This document shows, piece by piece, positions 43,068 to 51,483 of a stretch of 64,000 nt of DNA. Position numbers and translations under genes: made by a program. The DNA lies in the NCBI GenBank assembly GCA_963726005.1, contig CAVSAT010000002.1, positions 867,342-931,341 on the forward strand. Reading direction: 5' to 3'. Below the pieces are notes generated by a model that made no database searches, was not told where the DNA came from, and worked only from the letters and a program-made list of their open reading frames with translations. This DNA is from Bog-473 sp963726005. Its GTDB lineage: Bacteria > Actinomycetota > Acidimicrobiia > Acidimicrobiales > RAAP-2. Numbering within the stretch: position 1 is the stretch's first letter; every line of letters begins with the position of its first letter.

Positions 43068-44963
43068 TCAGTTCTCAATCGTGAACGGGACAGCGTGGCT
43101 CGTACTCACATGTCCGGCTACGTCGCGGGCAATGCTCTGCACCGAGTACGACCCGTTTGGGAGTGCCGTCGACGACCAACCCGCCTGCCAGCCATACTCC
43201 CCGTAGTCCGCGCCGTGAAGGACGATGGCGGCCCCCGTCGGCGATCCACTGATCCGGAAGTCCACGGCCTTGAGCGGATAGTCGCTCGTCGCCGAAGCAA
43301 CCAAGGACACTTCCCCTCGAAAAACTGAGCCGCTTCTCGGTTTCACGACCGTCGATCGCGGTGGCAACGAGTGTCCGGCCTTCGGAAGGCTCATTCGCTC
43401 GAGACGTGCGCCCACGCTCGTCGCAAAGAAGCTGAGGTGGTTCTCTTTGGCAAGTTCCGCGAGGCCACGGACGTTGCTGTAGGCAATGGACGAAGCCGGA
43501 AGAAGGTCTGACCGGATGAGGGAATCGGGCGCGTCCTGAGCATGAGCTGCAACCAAGGCGGCCCGTTGCAGGAGACTGCGCGAACCCTTACCATCCGCGA
43601 TGCCGTTTTGGGCGCCTCCCCAGACTGTCCAGACGATGAGCAGGATCGCCAAAACGCGAAGAGTCACCAGAACTCGCTGCCGGCGTTCTTCTGGAGCCGT
43701 CTCCACCTCGTTGACAACGGGGCCCGCTCCACCCTCCTTGCCAGTCGCCGCCATCGTGCCTTTGTCGCCTGGCGCGGGCCATCGTTCGATCAAGCAGAGA
43801 TAGCACCCAACGAGAATGAGCAGGTCGAAGGTTACGTAGCGAGACTGCGAGGCAACTGAGAGCCCGAAATGACTTCGGCCATACGTGATGCTCAACGCAA
43901 ACAACACGCCGAAGCAGATCAGCGCGGGGCCCACCGGACTTCTCGCCGGCCGGGATCGTCGCCCGTAGACAACGAGAGACGCCACAGCGAGCAAGAAGAT
44001 CACGACTCCCAACCCGACGAGGAGAGGGTCTGAAGCCTGAGGGCCCGGCGGAAGCGGTTTCCCGATCAGGTCGCCAATGCTCAAGAAAAAGAACTCGGCG
44101 GCTGAGAAGGGGTGCGCGAACAGGTAACCGCTTTGCCCTGAGTAGGTTTCTCCGAAATCAAAGTGATAGAAGTAGACGCCCACGGTCACGACGGCTGACA
44201 GCAGCCATGTAATCAGGAACACACGAGGCCGGCTTCTCCAGAGCAGGACGATCAGGCCGGCCGGCCAGATGAACAATCCCTGCAAGGACGAATAGCTCCC
44301 TATGACGGCCATTCCGATCGCAGCAATGAGAACAACCCAATTCGCCCGGGGAGAATCAAGGAGAAAGATGACCGCGGCGAGGGCCAGCAGGATGATGTAC
44401 CAGGCCAATTGGAACCCAAACAAGGTGTCGCCAAACTGACCGACGGAAAGCATCAAGAATGCGACGGGAAGGTAGACGATCCAGTGCACAGGGGCCAGGT
44501 CTCGCCGGTTCGCCATGACGATCAGCCACACTGCAATCACCAGCAGCACTGCACTCAGGTACTCCTCGGTCAGGATGTTCAGGTGCGTGAGTGAACCGAG
44601 TGCGAGCACCACGAGATTTGGGAACAACATGCGGTTTTCGTTGTGTTGGATCCACAGCATGCTGAGGCTGGTGTGGCCCGCATAGGAGTGGAGGAAAAAG
44701 CTCGAATGGGTGAGGAGGGCGATGTTGTCCCATTGGTCGAACCAGATTGCGTTCACGCCAAATTGATGGATGTACCAGAAGTAGGTCGCCACCGGGATGA
44801 GCAAGAGCAGTGCTGTCACTGGTTGGGCACTGAGAGCCTTGGGTCTTTCGAGGATGTCACTCTCGAGTTTCCCGGCGGGGGCACGGAGGCCGGAGGGCGG
44901 TGAAGTCCCCACAGATTCTGCGACTGTTGAGGCATCTGCCGCATGGTCTGAGCTTGGCCACAT
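43068..44963 (-). CDS. Multi-spanning membrane protein with C-terminal Ig-like domain (GT-C-like)
   Basis: 631 residues. After a 45-residue cytoplasmic N-terminus come about twelve hydrophobic helices up to residue 450. The first extracytoplasmic loop has VNAIWFDQWD, then IQHNENRMLFPN and TEEYLSA. The C-terminal 100 residues look like a secreted Ig-like beta sandwich (FRGEVSLVASATSDYPLKAV to the end). The 498-residue protein at 58180-59676 shares the loop motifs and gene location near glycan genes. A polyprenyl-phosphate-sugar-dependent transferase role is plausible, not proven. Confidence 0.8.
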   Translation of the reverse strand: MWPSSDHAADASTVAESVGTSPPSGLRAPAGKLESDILERPKALSAQPVTALLLLIPVATYFWYIHQFGVNAIWFDQWDNIALLTHSSFFLHSYAGHTSLSMLWIQHNENRMLFPNLVVLALGSLTHLNILTEEYLSAVLLVIAVWLIVMANRRDLAPVHWIVYLPVAFLMLSVGQFGDTLFGFQLAWYIILLALAAVIFLLDSPRANWVVLIAAIGMAVIGSYSSLQGLFIWPAGLIVLLWRSRPRVFLITWLLSAVVTVGVYFYHFDFGETYSGQSGYLFAHPFSAAEFFFLSIGDLIGKPLPPGPQASDPLLVGLGVVIFLLAVASLVVYGRRSRPARSPVGPALICFGVLFALSITYGRSHFGLSVASQSRYVTFDLLILVGCYLCLIERWPAPGDKGTMAATGKEGGAGPVVNEVETAPEERRQRVLVTLRVLAILLIVWTVWGGAQNGIADGKGSRSLLQRAALVAAHAQDAPDSLIRSDLLPASSIAYSNVRGLAELAKENHLSFFATSVGARLERMSLPKAGHSLPPRSTVVKPRSGSVFRGEVSLVASATSDYPLKAVDFRISGSPTGAAIVLHGADYGEYGWQAGWSSTALPNGSYSVQSIARDVAGHVSTSHAVPFTIEN

Positions 44964-45307
44964 GGTCGATCAACCTAGCGTCTTGCATGGAGCGGACGCG
45001 CTGGCAGAAGCACACGAGTCCGCACGCGGTTTTCACCGTGTCGATATGGCCAACGCGGACGCTGGTCCCGACACACTGCGAGACGCCTACGCCTTCTTGC
45101 ACAACGTCGGATCGCGTACACGCCGTCAAAGTCAGCCGTTCGCATCGCACCCCGCGGACTATCCGTACGGCGACAGAAGCGGCGTGATGACGTCTTCGCT
45201 GGAGCGTTCGGCCTGGAGATTCCCGTAGGGATACAGTCGGTGCTTTGGCCCACACCATGACGAACATTTGATCGACACGGTGAGCGGTAGGGCGCGGCCA
45301 TTATCGG
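44964..45307. other. Gap of about 340 bp
   Basis: It holds the -10 box TAGGTT (44977-44972, minus strand), eight bases before ATG 44963 of the membrane protein. Open frames on both strands in the rest have no recognisable protein features, and no RNA gene was seen. Confidence 0.5.
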
Positions 45308-45655
45308 TCAGCTCCCGAAGAACTCCTCAAATGCCGCCAACGCCCGTGGGCCCCACACCGTTCCCGGACCGCCGTTCATGGAGATGGCGACGCCGATCAT
45401 TTCGGCGACCTCCCCGCGGGTGGCCCCCTGCCGGGCCGCGCCGCGAGCGTGCGCAGCAATGCACCCGTCGCACTCGCGGGTGATGGAGATGGCGAGGGCG
45501 ATGAGCTCCTTGGTCTTGGCGGTCAGGGCTCCGTCAGCCATGGTCGCCGCACTGAGCGCGCCGTATGCGGACATGACCTCGGGGATGGCCTCGCGCAGCG
45601 CCCGGTAGGGCCCGCGCAGATCGTCTTGCACCTGATGAAACGGTTCGTGTGCCAT
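45308..45655 (-). CDS. Carboxymuconolactone decarboxylase / AhpD-like protein
   Basis: 115 residues from ATG 45655 (MAHEPFHQV). The family core LIALAISITRECDGCIAAHARGA contains the CxxC followed by His typical of AhpD-type redox members, plus GATRGEVAEMIGVAI. It probably acts as an alkylhydroperoxidase-type antioxidant. Single gene. Confidence 0.88.
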   Translation of the reverse strand: MAHEPFHQVQDDLRGPYRALREAIPEVMSAYGALSAATMADGALTAKTKELIALAISITRECDGCIAAHARGAARQGATRGEVAEMIGVAISMNGGPGTVWGPRALAAFEEFFGS

Positions 45656-45745
45656 GCCAGCATGCTGACACGCCGTGGCGCTGCCCTCGGGCAACACACG
45701 GCCCCTTTCGGATGCCGGCCGCAGAGGCTCGGCGGCGTCTCGGTG

Positions 45746-46354
45746 CTAGGTACCGGCGCCGGCGCCGGCGGCCTTGGGCCCGCGATTGCGGACGTCCTCG
45801 ACGCCCGTCATGGCGTCGCGCAGGTCGCGTATCCAATCCGCCTCGTGCTCGGCGACCAGGCGGACGCACCAGGCCAGCGCTTCGCTGCGACTACGCGCGA
45901 CTCCCCCGTCGATGAGCGTATCGAGGACGCGGCGGTCCGCCATGCGCAGCCGCGTCATGACAGGGACTCCCGCCGTCGTGAACAGGATTCTCGAGCCACC
46001 GCAGACGGCACCCCACGAGACCGTCCGCCGGAAGGCCGGCTGCGCCTCGTCGGCGATACGCATCCGGGCCCCACGGCTCTCCTCGCGAAAACCGCTGATC
46101 CGGGCCTGTTCGGCTACCCGCCGCTCGTCCTCGTCGGCGCCCTCGGGGAGCTGGGGCGGTGCCAGCGTGCCCACGACCTGGATCTCGTCGCTGTCGATCT
46201 CGATGGTGGGGCTGCCCTCGAACCAGTTCTCGGGGACCCTGCCGGCGAACCACGCCCCAATCAACCGCTCCTGCTCCGGGCCCGACGGTGGTGGCGTAGT
46301 CGAGCGACGGCGTCCCCGCTGCGCTCCCCTTCTGGGACGATCTTCTTCATTCAT
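45746..46354 (-). CDS. Uncharacterised protein with ribbon-helix-helix-like C-terminus
   Basis: 202 residues. The N-terminus is basic and low complexity; the middle (ENWFEGSPTIEIDSDEIQVVG) is beta-rich. Residues about 140-185 (RVLDTLIDGGVARSRSEALAW and on to LRDAM) resemble a RHH/CopG segment, with a short strand and two helices. The annotation is uncertain. Three tandem 8-bp repeats abut its start codon and could be its own operator (inference). Confidence 0.65.
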   Translation of the reverse strand: MNEEDRPRRGAQRGRRRSTTPPPSGPEQERLIGAWFAGRVPENWFEGSPTIEIDSDEIQVVGTLAPPQLPEGADEDERRVAEQARISGFREESRGARMRIADEAQPAFRRTVSWGAVCGGSRILFTTAGVPVMTRLRMADRRVLDTLIDGGVARSRSEALAWCVRLVAEHEADWIRDLRDAMTGVEDVRNRGPKAAGAGAGT

Positions 46355-46378
46355 ATTACAAGATTACATGATTACGTG
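46355..46378. repeat. Three tandem 8-bp repeats at the start of the RHH-like gene
   Basis: ATTACAAG, ATTACATG, ATTACGTG lie back to back on the plus strand, ending next to the ATG of the minus-strand gene. On the minus strand TTGCCA and TAATCT flank 17 bases overlapping the array, so the repeats sit on the likely promoter. Equal spacing suggests cooperative binding of a small dimeric regulator. Confidence 0.7.
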
Positions 46379-46409
46379 ACACCTGGCAAGGGGCCGTCCG
46401 GTTGAGCCT

Positions 46410-46910
46410 TCAGCGCAGCGGCAGCTTGAAGCCCAGGTGCGAGGGGGTGAAGCCGAGGCGCTCGTAGAAACGGTGCGCGTCGCCGCGCACGACGTTCGAG
46501 GTGAGCTGCACCCGGTAGCAACCCAGCCCCCGCGCGCGTTCGACGGCGTGGAGCAGGAGCGCACTGCCGATGCCCGAACCCCTGCGCTCGGGGTGCACGT
46601 GCACCGACTCGATCTCCGCGCACCGGCCTCCCCGCCGCTGGAGGTGACGGAACACGATCAGCTGGCAGACGCCCACCACCTCGCCGTCCAGTTCGGCGAC
46701 CAGCACGGCACCGTCCGTGGCGTCGATCTCGGCCAGGGCGGAGGCGTATCCCCCCAGATCGGTGGGGTCCTCGGCTCCGGGGGGTGCGCTGGGCACCGCG
46801 CCGAGGGTCAGCAGCTCGACGATGCGGCCCAGGTCCGACGCGTTGGCCTCCCGCATCACCGGGCCCGTGGTGGCCCTGTTCAGTCGCGGGTCTTCAGGCA
46901 CGCCGACCAT
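46410..46910 (-). CDS. GNAT-family N-acetyltransferase
   Basis: 166 residues: VLVAELDGEVVGVCQLIVF, the acetyl-CoA loop VHPERRGSGIGSALLLHAVERARGLGC, and NVVRGDAHRFYERLGF. Typical for acetyltransferases of small amines or amino acids; the substrate cannot be assigned. It lies 18 bases after the ferredoxin gene and may be the last gene of that operon. Confidence 0.9.
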   Translation of the reverse strand: MVGVPEDPRLNRATTGPVMREANASDLGRIVELLTLGAVPSAPPGAEDPTDLGGYASALAEIDATDGAVLVAELDGEVVGVCQLIVFRHLQRRGGRCAEIESVHVHPERRGSGIGSALLLHAVERARGLGCYRVQLTSNVVRGDAHRFYERLGFTPSHLGFKLPLR

Positions 46911-46928
46911 TGTGACGCCGACGAGTCC

Positions 46929-47138
46929 TCAGTGACCGCCCTTGCGTTCGCTCACGGTGATGGCACGGCGCGGGCAGTCCCGAGCCGCGCGCTTCGCCGC
47001 TTCCATCAGGTCTGAAGAAAGCGGCTTCCCGTCGACGATCGGATAGCCCCATTCGTCCAGGCTGATCGCCTCGGGCAACAGCTCGGCGCAGTAGCCGTAC
47101 GCGTCGCAAGCGACCGGGTCGACGAGGATGCGGATCAT
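46929..47138 (-). CDS. [3Fe-4S]-type ferredoxin
   Basis: 69 residues. Three Cys (11, 17 and the one in RDCPRRAI) give the CxxxxxC...CP pattern of actinobacterial 3Fe-4S ferredoxins, with EAISLDEWGYPIV as in P450-partner ferredoxins. Start ATG 47138 overlaps the NuoF-like stop (ATGA). It is the probable electron carrier next to the NuoF-like protein; it might also serve the P450 at 41742. Confidence 0.92.
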   Translation of the reverse strand: MIRILVDPVACDAYGYCAELLPEAISLDEWGYPIVDGKPLSSDLMEAAKRAARDCPRRAITVSERKGGH

Positions 47139-48421
47139 TGCTGTGCCGCCGCGACGGGTCGCGGGAAACGAAGCTGCGATCTGCCGTTCCAGTGGGCACA
47201 CGGCGCACCGCGGGCATGCGAACTCGCATCCGCGGCGAACACGCCGAGCGCACTGCGCACCAGATTGACCGCACCGTCGGGATGCCGGCAGGCACCCCGG
47301 CCCGTCACCACCGCGAGCCTGTGGTCCAACCGGGCCCTCAGCCCGGGGTCGACCTCCCCGCGGGCGAGCCGGGTTACGTCGTCGGCGATGGCGGGCAGTC
47401 CGTACACACACGGACCGCACTGGCCCGCGCTCTCCCCCGCCATGTAACGGGCGATGCGGGCCGACTCCATCAGCCCACAGGCCTCCTGACCGAGCGCGAT
47501 CACGATGCCCACGCCCGCGGTCGCACCGATGGCACGGAGTGACAGGGACGCGTACGGCGTCGTGAAGTGTGCCGGGCCCACCCAGGCGCCCCCGTAGCCG
47601 CCGACAAGGAGCGCCCGCGGCGGGCCGATCGGTGTCGCCCGGTCGACGATGTCGATCAGTGGCGTGCCACGGTCGACCTCCACCACACCGGGGTGCTCCA
47701 CGGCGCCCGAGATCGTGATGAGCGTGGACCCCGGATCCTCCACCAGCCCCCGGGCCCGGAAGGCGTCGGGGCCGGTCCGGGCGATCATGGCGACGTGCGC
47801 GAGCGTCTCTGCGTTGTGGACCAAAGCGCCCTTGCGGCCGATGCGCAGGGCTGTTCCCTTGTCGGGACGGAAGGACGGCAGCGACTGGCGTGCGTCGACC
47901 CAGCGCGTCAAGGCCGACTCCTCGCCCGCCACGAATCGGTCGGGTGGCCGCACCATCGCCTCCTGTACCGGGGCACAGCCCGCGACGGTCCGCTCTTCCA
48001 GTGCGCGCGAGACCGCCGATGCGACCTGCTCGCGGCCCTCGGGTACGCACACGACGACGCTCCGCGCGCCAGAGGCCGCGGCCATCAGCTGGGCGCCGTC
48101 GAGCACCAGATGAGGCGATCTCGTGAGGAGCAGCTTGTCCTTGTCGCTCGAGGGCTCCCCCTCCATCGCGTTGACGAGGATGGTGCCGCCGCTGCCGGCG
48201 GCGTGCGCGACGGCCAACTTGATGGCGGTCGGGAACCCGGCCCCGCCCCGGCCAGCCAAGCCGGAGGACTCGAGCATCGACACGAAGCCTTCGCGCCAGC
48301 CCAGCGCCCCCGACGGGAGCGGGGCGGGGCCGAGCGTCGCCACGTGCCCCTCCAGGTCGGTGGGATGGCCGAGGAGCCGGTAGCGACCCGTCACGGGGGT
48401 GGTCTCGCGCACGCTAGTCAC
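47135..48421 (-). CDS. NuoF-like NADH-oxidising flavoprotein
   Basis: 428 residues homologous to the complex I 51-kDa subunit: FMN site GLAGRGGAGFPTAIK, NAMEGEPSSDKDKLL, an SLBB strand region GAVEHPGVVEVDRGTPL, and a C-terminal Fe-S helix domain ESAGQCGPCVYG with a later GRGACRHPDG. The first Cys of the usual ESCGxCxPC is Ala, leaving three Cys. It should accept electrons from NADH and pass them to the ferredoxin or to the adjacent membrane protein. Start GTG 48421 overlaps that gene's end. Confidence 0.88.
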   Translation of the reverse strand: MTSVRETTPVTGRYRLLGHPTDLEGHVATLGPAPLPSGALGWREGFVSMLESSGLAGRGGAGFPTAIKLAVAHAAGSGGTILVNAMEGEPSSDKDKLLLTRSPHLVLDGAQLMAAASGARSVVVCVPEGREQVASAVSRALEERTVAGCAPVQEAMVRPPDRFVAGEESALTRWVDARQSLPSFRPDKGTALRIGRKGALVHNAETLAHVAMIARTGPDAFRARGLVEDPGSTLITISGAVEHPGVVEVDRGTPLIDIVDRATPIGPPRALLVGGYGGAWVGPAHFTTPYASLSLRAIGATAGVGIVIALGQEACGLMESARIARYMAGESAGQCGPCVYGLPAIADDVTRLARGEVDPGLRARLDHRLAVVTGRGACRHPDGAVNLVRSALGVFAADASSHARGAPCAHWNGRSQLRFPRPVAAAQQ

Positions 48422-49037
48422 GGCGTGACCCCGCCCTCTGCCGGCCACCAAGTGCGAGATGCTTCGGCGGCAATCCCTGAACCAACGCCTGCGCCGTCCT
48501 CGCCGACACCTGGCGGGACGTGACCCGGAGCCGCCACAAGAGGGCGGCGGCGACGGACGCGACACACGCGATGCCCAGAACGATGACCCAGGGCTCGCCC
48601 GCGTCCGTGCCCATGCCGAAGGAGTGGGCCAAGGCGACCGGCCAGCTGAGATACGCCAGCCAGTGGATGGCGCGCCAGGTTCCCGGGCGCATCCGGGCAC
48701 GGAGCAAGCTGGTCACGAACACCGCGATCATCAGGTCGAGTGCGACGGCCCCCACGCCGACCCAGAACCGCCCGTACGCCGAGGCGAACGGGACGACAAC
48801 GGAAACCCAGCTGATGTTGACGTAGGTGTCGAGCACGCTGGTCACGATGTGGATCCCGAGGAAGGCGACGGCGATCATGGAGATGCGACGGTGCATCTCT
48901 TGCTGCGCAAAACCGGGCCAGTTCCGGGCCCGGGCCCGGGTGGTGGTCGTGAGGCCCAGCACCATGGTCATCGTGAGCAGGATCAGTGCCATGATTCCGC
49001 TGGCCCGCGTCGCGTACCACAGTGAGGTCGAGCTCAT
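48414..49037 (-). CDS. Ferric-reductase-like transmembrane protein
   Basis: 207 residues with about six hydrophobic helices: SLWYATRASGIMALILL, HRRISMIAVAFLGIHIVTSV, FWVGVGAVALDLMIAVFV, WRAIHWLAYLSWPVALAHSFG and a terminal helix. Conserved His pairs (HRRISM / GIHIV and IHWLAY / AHSFG) fit bis-heme b ligation as in MsrQ/FRE domains. It lacks the cytosolic FAD/NAD domain, whose role the NuoF-like protein may fill. ATG 49037 has GGAGGAGG upstream and overlaps the apbE stop. Confidence 0.88.
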   Translation of the reverse strand: MSSTSLWYATRASGIMALILLTMTMVLGLTTTTRARARNWPGFAQQEMHRRISMIAVAFLGIHIVTSVLDTYVNISWVSVVVPFASAYGRFWVGVGAVALDLMIAVFVTSLLRARMRPGTWRAIHWLAYLSWPVALAHSFGMGTDAGEPWVIVLGIACVASVAAALLWRLRVTSRQVSARTAQALVQGLPPKHLALGGRQRAGSRRD

Positions 49038-49984
49038 CGCACCTCCTCCTGCGGCCACCCGTTGACCGAGAGGACCTCACCGTCGAAGCGGACGAGACGC
49101 GCCGCCTGCCCGAAGCCGCAAAGCTTGTGCAGCGCCTGTTCGCCCCACACGATGGCGGCAGTGCTCACAGCGTTGGCCTCGACGCAACTGCTGCCGGTGG
49201 CCGAGACCATGACCCAGTACGGCTCGACGCAGTCCCCGGTCCGGGGGTCCACGATGTGATGGACGTGGCGGTCACCCGCGCTCCAGGTCCTCACCGAGGT
49301 GGCCGAGCTCGCAAGGCCTCCGTGCGTGATCGCCACCACTTGATCGACGTGCGCGGCTGGGGTCGATGACTCGCGAGCGATGCCGATGGCCCACCCGCCC
49401 GCCGGGGCCGGCCCGGCAACGGCGACGTCGCCACCGAGGCTGACCAGCGCCCCGTCACGAATCGTCTCTGCGATGCGGGCTGCGGCCCGGTCGGCCGCCA
49501 GCGCCTTTGCGGTCGAGCCGAGGTCGAGACGGACACCGTGCGGGATGCGCACGCTCCGGTCGCGGTGATTGAGCTGCACATGGGCGTACCCGGCAACCGT
49601 TCCGAGCGCCCGGGCCGGAGTGGCCGGCCGGGACGTGACGGTGCCGAGGTCGGCGTCGTAGCCGAGTGCGGCAATGGCGTTGCCGATGGTGGGATCGACC
49701 GCGCCTCCCGTGTGCTCGGCCACACGGAGGGCAACGTCGAGCGCCTCGAAGAGCAACGCACCGACCTTCACGGTGCGCCCGGCATTGTCGTGCACGACCT
49801 GTAGCTCGGAGTCCGCCCGGAACCGGCTGCAGGCCAAGTCGATGGCCTCGACCTCGCCGGCCAACGTGCGCTCGGCGACGTCGGCGTGAGCGACGTCGCG
49901 CACGACGACGGTCGCTGTCGTGCCGATGGCGCGAAAGGAGCGGGATATCAGCATCCGTTCGCCGGTGTCGGCGGTACTGGTCAT
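49034..49984 (-). CDS. apbE: FAD:protein FMN transferase
   Basis: 316 residues of the ApbE family, which attaches FMN to Thr/Ser of target proteins outside the membrane. Motifs: AIDLACSRFRADSEL, GGAVDPTIGNAIAALGYD, DLGSTAKALAADRAA, SLGGDVAVAG and HHIVDPRTG. No clear signal peptide or lipobox, unlike many homologues. ATG overlaps the upstream stop (ATGA). Confidence 0.92.
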   Translation of the reverse strand: MTSTADTGERMLISRSFRAIGTTATVVVRDVAHADVAERTLAGEVEAIDLACSRFRADSELQVVHDNAGRTVKVGALLFEALDVALRVAEHTGGAVDPTIGNAIAALGYDADLGTVTSRPATPARALGTVAGYAHVQLNHRDRSVRIPHGVRLDLGSTAKALAADRAAARIAETIRDGALVSLGGDVAVAGPAPAGGWAIGIARESSTPAAHVDQVVAITHGGLASSATSVRTWSAGDRHVHHIVDPRTGDCVEPYWVMVSATGSSCVEANAVSTAAIVWGEQALHKLCGFGQAARLVRFDGEVLSVNGWPQEEVR

Positions 49985-50319
49985 GCCGACGATCCTCCCG
50001 AGGTGACGACGGGCGCGGTCGTCGTGGTCGTCGGCGACGAGCCGCCCGTGTTACCGGTCGTACCCGTGTTGCCCGACGAGCTGCTGGACGTCGCCGTGCC
50101 TCCGGAACCCGACGAGGTGGCGGTCGTCCCCGGAGCACCCGAGCGCGCTGACGTGCTGCCCGCGCCGGGGTGGGCATGCGCGACGGCGATCCCGATCGCT
50201 GCGGCGGCCCCCGTGGCGGAGATGACGGCCCCACGGGTGAGGTGGCGCAGCCGGGACTGCGTCCTGGCCCTGTTCTGGGGTGTGTTCTCGCGTGGGTGCG
50301 GCTGACGAATCGGCGACAT
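49981..50319 (-). CDS. Short secreted Ser/Thr/Gly-rich protein
   Basis: 112 residues. A basic N-terminus and hydrophobic segment (GAVISATGAAAAIGIAVAHA) look like an export signal or anchor. The rest is Ser/Thr/Gly-rich, ending TTTTTAPVVTSGGSSA. Related operons often encode a signal-linker-FMN_bind protein here; this one stops where the FMN_bind domain would begin. No flavinylation motif of the form DxxTGAT/SGAT is seen. Function unknown; it may be a remnant. Confidence 0.7.
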   Translation of the reverse strand: MSPIRQPHPRENTPQNRARTQSRLRHLTRGAVISATGAAAAIGIAVAHAHPGAGSTSARSGAPGTTATSSGSGGTATSSSSSGNTGTTGNTGGSSPTTTTTAPVVTSGGSSA

Positions 50320-50495
50320 GAGGTGGGGCCTCTGTTCGGAGGGACGTTAGCCATCCCACCATCCGCAGATCGATACCGCCGCAAGGCCCGCTGAGGGTCC
50401 CCTGTGACAAGTGTTCCGACCACATCTCCGTGAATCGGCGGGCCCCGCTACGATCGCCCGCGCCAGGCCGAGTGCCAGGCGGGCAAGGGGAGATG

Positions 50496-51467
50496 ATGGC
50501 GCAGGTCAACACCGTGCGAGGACCGGTCGACGGAGGCCTCCTTGGCCGCACATTGATGCACGAGCACATTTTCGTCCTCAGCCCGGAGATCGAGAAACCG
50601 TCGGCGGAATGGGACGAATCCGCCGAGCAGATGCGCGCTGTCACCAAGTTGCGCGAGCTCAAGGAGCATGGGATCGACACGCTGGTCGATCTCACGGTTG
50701 TCGGACTCGGCCGGTACGTACCCCGGGTTGCAGCCATCGCGGCGCAGGTGCCGGAGATGAACGTCGTCGTGGCGACCGGCGTCTACACCTACAACGAGGT
50801 CCCCATGTACTTCCACTTCCGCGGTCCGGGCACCGTCCTGGGCGGCCCCGAGCCCATGGTCGACCTCTTCGTGCGCGAAATCCACGAAGGGATCGGGGAC
50901 ACCGGGGTGAGGGCGGCCATCCTGAAGTGCGCTTCCGATCGCCCGGGCATCACCCCGGGGGTCGAGCGCGTGCTGCGGGCCATCGCCCGGGCCCACCGGG
51001 CAACCGGCGTGCCGATCACGACGCACACCCCGACGCCTCCCGAGCCGTGGGGACTCGAACAGCAACGCATCTTCGCCGAGGAAGGCGTCGACCTGACGCG
51101 GGTGGTCATCGGCCACAGCGGGGGAACGGTGAACACCGACTACCACCTCAGCCTCATCGACAACGGCTCCTATCTCGGCTTCGATCATTTCGGGCTGCCA
51201 GGCATCGCGCTGGAGGAACGGGTTGACGCCGTCGCGCGCCTGTGTGCACGTGGGTACGCGGAGCGGATCGTGCTTTCGCACGACGCCATGTGCTTCGTCG
51301 ACTGGTTCCCACGCTCTGTGATGGACGCGTCGCAGACGTGGCGCTGGACCTACATCTCCGACGAGGTACTCCCGGTCATGCGTGAGCGAGGTATCAGCGA
51401 GAGCGATATCGCGAGGATGTTGGTGGAGAACCCGCGCACCGTCCTCGAGGGAGGCGCCCCCTACTGA
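50496..51467 (+). CDS. Phosphotriesterase-family metal hydrolase
   Basis: 323-residue TIM-barrel amidohydrolase. All metal ligands are visible: HxH in LMHEHIF, the carbamylated Lys in AAILKCASD, His in ITTHTPT, His in VIGHSGGT and Asp in VLSHDAMC. Most environmental members are lactonases rather than organophosphatases, which fits the ligase and crotonase genes downstream. ATG 50496 is preceded by AGGGG five bases away. A TACGAT -10 box lies about 45 bases upstream. Confidence 0.9.
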   Translation: MAQVNTVRGPVDGGLLGRTLMHEHIFVLSPEIEKPSAEWDESAEQMRAVTKLRELKEHGIDTLVDLTVVGLGRYVPRVAAIAAQVPEMNVVVATGVYTYNEVPMYFHFRGPGTVLGGPEPMVDLFVREIHEGIGDTGVRAAILKCASDRPGITPGVERVLRAIARAHRATGVPITTHTPTPPEPWGLEQQRIFAEEGVDLTRVVIGHSGGTVNTDYHLSLIDNGSYLGFDHFGLPGIALEERVDAVARLCARGYAERIVLSHDAMCFVDWFPRSVMDASQTWRWTYISDEVLPVMRERGISESDIARMLVENPRTVLEGGAPY

Positions 51468-51483
51468 TGGCCCCCTTGGTGCC

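Noticed and set aside
44857..45267. A minus-strand open frame of about 136 codons before the 631-residue protein
   Set aside because: Its composition is odd, it overlaps the real gene in another frame, and it shows no domain.
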